A DNA stretch of 64,000 bases, taken from Hondaea fermentalgiana. Its lineage: Eukaryota > Sar > Bigyra > Thraustochytrida > Thraustochytriidae. Where the stretch lies: contig NPFB01000015.1 in assembly GCA_014084085.1 (NCBI GenBank), positions 202,534 through 266,533 of the forward strand, written 5' to 3'. A model generated the notes under the pieces. It was given only the letters and a program-made list of their open reading frames with translations, was not told the DNA's origin and ran no database searches. Positions 57,564-64,000 of the stretch are shown here, one piece after another (the first letter of the stretch is position 1; every line of letters begins with the position of its first letter). The position numbers and the translations under genes are program-made.

Positions 57564-57965
57564 AGTAATTTATTAGTATGTGCGTGGCATCGATGTATGA
57601 TTGACTCGAGAATCAGCCAGATGTTTACCAACGTTAGAGGGGAAAAAAAAAAGCACGTGTAAAGAACAACCAGCGAGACGCAGCTTTGCTAAGCGCGATT
57701 TGGTCACCGTGCCGTCAACAAGAAGGTCGAACGTTTGCATGCAGCTAGTGTTGGTGTATCTGGCAGTGTCTGTCAGCCTCTCTTTGTGCGCGGCACTTGC
57801 GAGTCATCACCAGCCCCTTGACATGGAGCACGGTGGGTACTCGATGATGGTACCACGGCGTTGGTACCATAAGCTCGTAGTTGTTTTGTTCAACGACTGC
57901 GCCCAAACCTGCTTGAGCACAAGATACGCGGCAGCTTGACTGCGCTCGCGCGCGCACACGCAAAG
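57564..57965. other. Intergenic region before the TMED gene, with 9-bp inverted repeat
   Basis: 402 bp between same-strand genes. It contains an exact inverted repeat at 57847-57870. An open frame from ATG 57739 to 57939 begins with a signal-peptide-like stretch (MQLVLVYLAVSVSLSLCAALAS) and could encode a 66-residue secreted peptide, but support is weak. Confidence 0.4.
57847..57870. repeat. Perfect 9-bp inverted repeat, 6-nt spacer
   Basis: ATGGTACCA, CGGCGT, TGGTACCAT. A candidate dimeric-factor site or hairpin 96 bp before the TMED start. Confidence 0.85.
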
Positions 57966-58679
57966 ATGGCTCAGAGCCAGAGCCGCGTGGAAGGCGTCGT
58001 CCGCGCGCACACCGCAGTACGAGGAGGAATGGTGAGAGTTGCGCTCTTGGTTGCGACGGTGTTGCTGAGCTGGAGCGTTGCGCCGACCACGGCGCTAGAC
58101 TCGGACCTGTACTTTTACCCCGCCCGCGGCAGCGCGTCGCGCAGATGCTTCATCGAAGAGCTACCAGAAGATCTCTTTGTGATTGGCGAGTACACGTATC
58201 CGTCTTTTAAGGACAGGCCTGCCGTGATCAAGATCTTTGACGCGCAAGGCGACGAGGTCTATTCCGAAGATGCAGACTCGAAGGGTCGCTTCGCATACCC
58301 TGCGCGCGCCTCGGGCGAGCACACCATCTGCGTCGATGCAGGTCCGTCGAGTGCCAAAGGGCCGTTGACAAAAAACGAGAGGTTCCATTTCCGGCTGGAG
58401 ATCCATGGCAAGGACGAAGTCAAGTTGGATTCGGGGGCCAAGCGAGAACACCTTTCGAATCTCGAACGCGAAATCGAGGAGCTCGACGGCAAGGTCAATG
58501 TTATTCTCAAGGATATTGAGTATTCCCGCGAGCAGGAAAAACATTTTCGCGACCAGGGCGAGCGTATCAATAGCAGAATCATGTGGTGGTCACTTTTTCA
58601 GACGTTGCTTCTCCTGCTCTCCGGTGTTTGGCAGGTCGTGCACTTGAAGAATTTCTTTAGGGCAAAGAAACTCGTATGA
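57966..58679 (+). CDS. p24/TMED-family cargo receptor (emp24/gp25L/GOLD)
   Basis: 237 residues from ATG 57966; an inner ATG at 58029 (MVRVALLVATVLLSWS) would place the signal peptide at the very N-terminus and may be the true start. After cleavage a GOLD domain begins (LYFYPARGSASRRCFIEELPED ... EHTICVD, two Cys for the disulfide). A coiled coil (~150-200, HLSNLEREIEELDGKVNVILKDIEYSREQE) leads to one C-terminal transmembrane helix (WWSLFQTLLLLLSGVWQVVHL) and a tail ending FFRAKKLV with a KKxx COPI signal and a di-Phe. p24 proteins cycle between ER and Golgi and sort cargo such as GPI-anchored proteins. Length and order match the family. Confidence 0.94.
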   Translation: MAQSQSRVEGVVRAHTAVRGGMVRVALLVATVLLSWSVAPTTALDSDLYFYPARGSASRRCFIEELPEDLFVIGEYTYPSFKDRPAVIKIFDAQGDEVYSEDADSKGRFAYPARASGEHTICVDAGPSSAKGPLTKNERFHFRLEIHGKDEVKLDSGAKREHLSNLEREIEELDGKVNVILKDIEYSREQEKHFRDQGERINSRIMWWSLFQTLLLLLSGVWQVVHLKNFFRAKKLV

Positions 58680-58899
58680 GCCACGAAACAAAAGTTATAC
58701 CATACAATTTTCTAATCAAACATACAAGAAAACGTGAGCAATTCTTCCTCGAGGAGGATCGATGATGGGAAAGCGCAAGCAATTCCATGTCGCGTGTTCG
58801 TCCGTCCGGAAAATAGGCTGGATGGTCGACTCTCTTTCCACTACATCCATCGTCTCCTTGTTCTTCTTCTTGTTCTTCTATTCTTCACGGTCAAATCTG

Positions 58900-61800
58900 T
58901 TATTGTGTTGGGGAACATGGAGAAGAGGCATCACGCTGAGGAAGGATTTGCTTTTGCCTTGCGCGTCTCCTTTGCTCACGCTTACGGTTCTGCCAAGTCA
59001 AAAGACGTTCCATGTGAGCCTTGACTTGCGCGAGCTGACCTGCGTAGTCCTCACTGTTGTGATTGAAGCGCTCCAATAAATCGAGAAGATGGCGAAAATC
59101 AGACTCGCTCTCCTCCATGAGACCTAGAACAAGACTAAGCTGTCGGTCCTTTTCTGCAAATGCAAGTCGCAAGTCATGATTTCCAGCCTTGAGCGCATCA
59201 ATCTGCTTGCTTGCCGATCGTCGCAGCTCCTCAATCAAACTCGTGCTCGTACGCGACACTGCGGTTGAAGGAGTTACCGTAAGGTCTCCCCGACGTCTTG
59301 GAATGGGCGTCTGAAAAGCCTGGAATGGGCTTTGTGCGGACTTGTTCGCAAACTGCGCCGCGACAGCCGCAAAGGAAGACTCATGAGTTTCTTCGGGGTC
59401 CTCGCCGTCTCCCATGCGAGGAGTAAATTCCTCGCCTATTGCACATGGAGACCTCATAGGTTCCGTTGCCGGGTCTTTCGATTCCTCTTGCAAGCTCGCA
59501 AGGCCTTGCTGCGCCAAATCTTCGCTGGCCCGAAGTTCCTCCTTGAGAGCACGATTTTCTTGCGCAAGGGTTTTGCAATCTTGCTCTGCGCGCTCATACT
59601 TGAGTCGCAGCTCTGACAGTTCGCGAGAAACTGGCCGTCGCGCATGTATGTTCGCCTCAAGTGCCTGAAGGCGGGCCTGCAGCTGCGCGTGGTCGGCGCG
59701 TGCTTGAGCCTCGGCTTCTCGCGCGGCACGTGCGGCGCTCTTTGCGGTCTTTACCTCCTCTTCGCGGGCTGCTAAAAGCTTGCTCACTTCGGTTGTTTCC
59801 TGCTGATACTCGCCAACTTGCGCATCCTTTTCGCGCAAGAGGCGCTCAAGTTTGTCGAGCTTGCTTTCTAATTTGTGGATCGAGGTTCCACCACCAGACA
59901 AAGTTTTTGCTGAGGCACGAGCAGTCGCCAGTGCGCTTGCGCTTTGACGAGACTGCTTTCGTAACATTTGGTTTTCTGCCTCGAGCTCGTGCACGCGGCG
60001 TTCGAGCTGCTCGCAAGATACACGGAGCGCTTGCGTTTCAGCGGCATGATCCTGATCAAATTCATTCTTGCTGCCCACAGTCGCGCGATCGAGTCTCGCG
60101 GAAAGCTCCACGGCGCCCAGGTGAGGCGAGGCAGCGCCGAGACCCTCAAGACGGTCCAAGGCGCGGCAAATGGCCAGAGCAGCCACATCAGCCTCTTGTC
60201 GCGCAGCCTGGGCATCCTGCAATCCCTCGGTCTTGGCCCCGCGCAAAGCGGACTCGAGTTGCCGGGCCTTCTCGAGAGCGGCGGCGCGTTCCGCGTCCAC
60301 ACGCTCGAGCTGAGTTGCGAGGTCTTGGTGGCGCCCCTCGGCACCGTCGCGAGAGGTCTCCGCGCGCGCGTTGCCGGCCTTGAGTCGAACAATTTCTTTG
60401 TCGCGAGCTTGCAGCGCACTCTGAAGCTGGGCGAGAGCTTCTTGGAGCTGAGGGGCGCTCGTGGCGCCGTGTTCGGAGCGTTGCAGGATACCCGTCAGCT
60501 TTTTGCATTCTGCCGCATGTCGAGTGGACTGTGCCTCTGCGGCTTCGAGTCGGACCTCGTATCGCTTGATTGCTGCCTCCTGCGCTCGGGCTGATCGATC
60601 GAGCGCGGACCGGTGGGCTCGACACGCATTGCGGTGCATCATGGCCACAAAGACGCCGAGAGATACCTGACGGCGCGAGCGCCCGAGCGCGCGACGATGG
60701 CGCTCCCTTTCACGGCGTTGGCGACGAAGCGCAGAACGTGCTTCATCGAGAGCCTCTGTGAGACTCGCGTAATCTCGAGAGAGCTGCTCGGCGCGCTTGT
60801 CAGCCTTGAGAAGATGGTCCTGACCCCCGCGCGACGTACTTTCCAGTTCGTATTCGAGGGCCTCGACACGGACTTGTAAAGCGCGAGACTCCTCCCTTTG
60901 CGTTGTAATCTTTGCAGTCGCCTTCGTTGCAGCCCGCAGTTGATCTTTCGCCGCGGCGAGATCGCTCTCAAGCTGATGCAAAGCGGTTCGCGCTTGTTCT
61001 GCATCTTGGAGAGAGGCGCTCACTTCCGAAGCTCGTGCCTGCGCTAGGGCCTCCGCGCTACTCGCGGCCTCACGAACCTTAGCAAGCTCCTTTTCTGCAG
61101 CATCCCGGCGCTCTTCCGCAGCGCTGAGCGCATCTTCAGAAGCCGCAATGCGGCCTTGCAGCTCTTCAAGGTTGGCTAATTTCACATTCGCCTCCGCAAA
61201 ACTTGCTTCCAAGCCAGTCGCTTTCGTAACCAATTCGTCGCGTGCTGTCTCGGTTTCGAGAAGTTTTGATCGGAGGCTTTCGCATTCCTTACGCGCGTCT
61301 TCCAGCTCCTTGCAAAGTTGAAGCGTGCGCGCATCATTTTCGCCGGAGGCTATTTCGTTGCGTCGCAAGAGTTCCAGATTTGTCGCATTTTTGGTTTCCA
61401 AGGATGCCTCGAGATCCACAACGCGCTCGCTTAGTTTGTCATTATGGCTGCGAAGTTCCTCGCAACTGGCCACGGCAGCGTCAAGATCGCGATGTGTCGA
61501 TTCGAATTCGTGAAGTTTGTCCTCTAGCGCGGCGACCTTGGCATCAAGATCTTTGCATCTCTGCTCGCTCGTCTCCAGTGCTCGTGTACTGGGTTCGAGA
61601 GCCTTGACCTGCGCGGAAAGATCTCTGTTGAAGTTCTCAAGCGCACCAATCTTTGTTTCGAGTTCTTTGCATTTCTCTTTGCTTGTTTCGAGCTCCTGTG
61701 CTTTCGGTTGGAGAAAGTGAACCCGAGCCTCGAGTTCGCTACACCGATCTTCAATCTCACTCTGGTCCTTCAAACGCGCCTCAAGCTCGAGAACACTTTC

Positions 61801-64000
61801 ATTGAGATCCTTGACCTGCGTTTCCAGCTGGTCTTTGACGTCGATGAGCTCAGTCATCTTCTCCTCTGCATCGACCAATGCCTTCTTGGCAGCTTCAATA
61901 TCATGCTCATTTTCCTCGAGGCCGCGCATCGTGCTCGCTGATGCCTCGGCTTCAGCCTCGAGATCCCGTACTCGATTTTGCAAATGCGTCCTGTCGTCTT
62001 CTAACTCTTCGCACCTACTCTCTGCGGCTTCGAGATCTTGTTTCGTGGCCTGAAGAGACTTCTTTAAGGCAGACAACTCACTCGAAAGAGAAGCGTGCTC
62101 CTGTTGAACCTCTTCGAGGTCTGCCACACGGTTCTCGAGGAGGCTATTGCGCTCTGCGTAATCTCGCTCGCGTGCCTCGTGCGCACGGATGGCGTCCTGG
62201 AGCTGGTGCAGTTCATTTTCGGCGAACTGGTACCGTTCTTCGGATGTTTTCTTGATGACATCCACTTCGTTATCCTTTGCCTCCACGGATAAGGCAAGAG
62301 CAGCGCGCGCGTCGTCTAGCTCTGCCAATTGTGCATTGCGAGCCTCGAGCGCGGTTTCGAGCTCCTCAAGGCGAGATGCGAGGTCTGCCTTTTCGGTCTC
62401 TGCAACTTGACGAATGCGGCCATTTTCCTCCTTGACCGAATTGACCGTGGCGCAGAGACCTTTTAAGTCCTCTTGGAGCGAGGCTGCGTTTTGCCGCAGA
62501 GCCTCTTGCTCTGTGGCGCGATCCTCGAGAAGCCGCAGTTGCGTTTGCCAGGTAGTCCGTTCCTGCGTGTGCTCAGCAATGAGTCTGGCCTGCTCAGCGC
62601 TTGCATCTTCCTCGATTTTGTTTGCGCGGGTAGCCGCTTGTTCTAATTCGGACGTTGCTTTCTCGAGTTGGCTCTCAAGCTGCGTCACCTGCTCATTTGC
62701 GTGGGCGAGCGCCTGATCCCGTTGGGCTCTAGCTGTATCAGCACGCTCAAGCTTAGTTTGCAAGATTCCCAAGGCATTCTCCAGAGAGTCAGCGGATTGC
62801 TGATCGAGTGGCGCGTTTAATGGATCAGAAGCTTCCTGGTCAAGATGTTGCGCCGAGACAAGCAGACGTTGTGCCGAGACTTGTGAATGTTCTATTCGCG
62901 TGTTGCAATCCGCGAGATCGCGCTCGAGAGCTTCTGCGCGTTTTTCTTGGGCCTCTGCGCGGCTCTCTTGCGCGTCAGCGCGGCGACGGCTGCTTTCGAG
63001 TTCCGCTCTTAGGTCCGCGATTACATCATCCTGCTCCGGACGGGCTTCCTTGAAAACCTGGAGTTGCCTTTCGAGCACTTGAATTCGCGTTTGTGCTTCT
63101 CCAAGTCGGGATTGCGCTTTCTGAGCATCGAGCGCGCTTTGTGCGCCTTGAGTTGCTGCGACCTCGAGATTTTCCAGCTGTTTTTCCAAAGCACGAATTC
63201 GCGCCAGAGCTTGCTCTTCTTGTTGATCGGCGCGTGCACGCTCATTTTGGACTTGATTCTGCAGTCTGATGACTTCGTCTTCGTCTCGAGTCTCTGGGCT
63301 TGCAGGAGCGTTATGGAGAAACTCGCGAAGCTTTTCCTGAGCTTCTAGCAGGAGACTCTTGGCTGCAGTAACCTGACGGTCGCGTTGAACAAGTTCATGT
63401 TCGAGCGCGTCGACGTCTTCGGAGCGAATTGCCAATGAGTTGACGGCCCCAACAAAGGGATCACCGTCTTCGGCGCTTTCAAAGCTGGTCTGAAAGCGGA
63501 CCGAGTGCTGAGGTGCATCGCCTCTCTGTTGAAGACGTGCGACTGTGAAGGGGGCGTCAGGCACAGCCGCAAAGACTGGGTTGCGACGCGGACGCACAGC
63601 CGTCTGCGGCACGAGGGACTTGCGACGTGCAAAGCGCGGTGTTTGAAGAGACTTTGCGAGGTTGGAGTGAAGCTTGCGCTCGAGCGACTGTACTTTTTCT
63701 TGAAGCAACTGCTTTTCGGAGACGTTGAGCGCCAGTTCCCGTTGAAGCGTGCCAACCTGCGTTCTAAAGGCCTCAAGAATTTTGTCGCCCGTTTCGACCT
63801 GATTAAGTTTGGCATGCGTCTTGATTTTGCTTGCGCGGTGGGCAAATTGAAGGGTCGATCGTGACTCGTCGTGGTGCAAGATGGAAGGCGTAACGCAACA
63901 GATCATTGCCGTATACGAATTTCCCCCGAGCGCCGAGGTCAGCAGACGTGTGAGTTTACACGAGCGAAAGGGGATGTGTGAGGATCCTGCATTAATGGCG
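58900..64000 (-). CDS. Kinesin-7/CENP-E-like kinesin, 5' part beyond the window
   Basis: At least 1698 residues. The frame stays open to the right edge, so the N-terminus and most of the motor are missing. The edge-proximal codons give the C-terminal end of a kinesin motor: HIPFRSCKLTRLLTSALGGNS, then AMICCVTPS and STLQFAHRASKIKTHAKLN. The KLTRLL...LGGNS motif and FAHRAS are typical, and the FxxRAxxIK end suits kinesin-7/CENP-E. About 1500 residues of nearly continuous coiled coil follow, then a Ser/Thr-rich region and a basic C-terminus (KREQRRRARQKQ). In CENP-E such a long stalk links kinetochores to microtubules. The subfamily call rests on a short stretch and is tentative. Convergent with the TMED gene (220 bp between stops). 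Confidence 0.9.
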   Translation of the reverse strand, partial: AINAGSSHIPFRSCKLTRLLTSALGGNSYTAMICCVTPSILHHDESRSTLQFAHRASKIKTHAKLNQVETGDKILEAFRTQVGTLQRELALNVSEKQLLQEKVQSLERKLHSNLAKSLQTPRFARRKSLVPQTAVRPRRNPVFAAVPDAPFTVARLQQRGDAPQHSVRFQTSFESAEDGDPFVGAVNSLAIRSEDVDALEHELVQRDRQVTAAKSLLLEAQEKLREFLHNAPASPETRDEDEVIRLQNQVQNERARADQQEEQALARIRALEKQLENLEVAATQGAQSALDAQKAQSRLGEAQTRIQVLERQLQVFKEARPEQDDVIADLRAELESSRRRADAQESRAEAQEKRAEALERDLADCNTRIEHSQVSAQRLLVSAQHLDQEASDPLNAPLDQQSADSLENALGILQTKLERADTARAQRDQALAHANEQVTQLESQLEKATSELEQAATRANKIEEDASAEQARLIAEHTQERTTWQTQLRLLEDRATEQEALRQNAASLQEDLKGLCATVNSVKEENGRIRQVAETEKADLASRLEELETALEARNAQLAELDDARAALALSVEAKDNEVDVIKKTSEERYQFAENELHQLQDAIRAHEARERDYAERNSLLENRVADLEEVQQEHASLSSELSALKKSLQATKQDLEAAESRCEELEDDRTHLQNRVRDLEAEAEASASTMRGLEENEHDIEAAKKALVDAEEKMTELIDVKDQLETQVKDLNESVLELEARLKDQSEIEDRCSELEARVHFLQPKAQELETSKEKCKELETKIGALENFNRDLSAQVKALEPSTRALETSEQRCKDLDAKVAALEDKLHEFESTHRDLDAAVASCEELRSHNDKLSERVVDLEASLETKNATNLELLRRNEIASGENDARTLQLCKELEDARKECESLRSKLLETETARDELVTKATGLEASFAEANVKLANLEELQGRIAASEDALSAAEERRDAAEKELAKVREAASSAEALAQARASEVSASLQDAEQARTALHQLESDLAAAKDQLRAATKATAKITTQREESRALQVRVEALEYELESTSRGGQDHLLKADKRAEQLSRDYASLTEALDEARSALRRQRRERERHRRALGRSRRQVSLGVFVAMMHRNACRAHRSALDRSARAQEAAIKRYEVRLEAAEAQSTRHAAECKKLTGILQRSEHGATSAPQLQEALAQLQSALQARDKEIVRLKAGNARAETSRDGAEGRHQDLATQLERVDAERAAALEKARQLESALRGAKTEGLQDAQAARQEADVAALAICRALDRLEGLGAASPHLGAVELSARLDRATVGSKNEFDQDHAAETQALRVSCEQLERRVHELEAENQMLRKQSRQSASALATARASAKTLSGGGTSIHKLESKLDKLERLLREKDAQVGEYQQETTEVSKLLAAREEEVKTAKSAARAAREAEAQARADHAQLQARLQALEANIHARRPVSRELSELRLKYERAEQDCKTLAQENRALKEELRASEDLAQQGLASLQEESKDPATEPMRSPCAIGEEFTPRMGDGEDPEETHESSFAAVAAQFANKSAQSPFQAFQTPIPRRRGDLTVTPSTAVSRTSTSLIEELRRSASKQIDALKAGNHDLRLAFAEKDRQLSLVLGLMEESESDFRHLLDLLERFNHNSEDYAGQLAQVKAHMERLLTWQNRKREQRRRARQKQILPQRDASSPCSPTQ

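Noticed and set aside
57739..57939. 66-codon frame with a signal-peptide-like start
   Set aside because: Too short, no conserved feature after the hydrophobic stretch, and it overlaps the palindrome; mentioned only as a possibility.

Overview
This is eukaryotic nuclear DNA. The proteins are eukaryote-specific: two kinesins, eEF1B gamma, SF3A1, a p24 cargo receptor, an RJL GTPase, a 7TM-RGS protein, and an FKBP-TPR-cyclophilin fusion. Nearly every gene is one uninterrupted reading frame, up to 6.8 kb, and the genes are packed closely. Intron-poor, gene-dense, moderately GC-rich DNA with this content fits a flagellate protist. A thraustochytrid or other labyrinthulomycete stramenopile is my best guess, but that is inference; no rRNA is present to settle it.

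Layout. 0.1-8.7 kb: two minus-strand paralogues, each a CHK/aminoglycoside-phosphotransferase-like domain fused to a C-terminal domain resembling actinobacterial DUF7064/7065 proteins. One copy keeps both catalytic aspartates; the other has both changed to Asn. 8.7-11.8 kb: mostly non-coding DNA with hairpins, a G-quadruplex motif and one doubtful long reading frame. 11.8-35.9 kb: ARM/ankyrin/IQ protein, RRM protein with an Arg-Asp domain, membrane RING/TRAF-zinc-finger protein with a split RING, ETHE1, FKBP-TPR-cyclophilin, eEF1B gamma, SF3A1, and a divergent pair of membrane-anchored Fe(II)/2-oxoglutarate oxygenases (a JmjC protein, and a prolyl 4-hydroxylase with a C-terminal pVHL-beta-like domain), followed by a small unknown gene. 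37.6-47.7 kb: 7TM-RGS protein, a poly-Q protein with the same Cys/His motif at both ends, a TDP2-like phosphodiesterase with a ubiquitin-binding-motif-like segment, a TatD-like protein, an unknown 7TM protein and an acidic unknown protein. 47.8-64 kb: a very large kinesin-1-like gene, RJL GTPase, NSUN RNA methyltransferase, p24/TMED protein, and a second long coiled-coil kinesin (kinesin-7/CENP-E-like) cut by the right edge.

From 11.8 kb on, strands alternate almost gene by gene. Convergent gene ends are 44-522 bp apart and divergent starts are 0.56-1.7 kb apart, so most promoters lie in shared divergent regions. Two same-strand pairs are only 62 and 73 bp apart. Microsatellites and G-quadruplex motifs are concentrated in the intergenic DNA. 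No tRNA, rRNA, transposon or CRISPR array was recognised.

The items most worth following are the prolyl-hydroxylase/VHL-like fusion opposite a membrane JmjC oxygenase, the kinase/pseudokinase paralogue pair, the UBM-TDP2 arrangement, the split RING and the duplicated CAYC motif protein.
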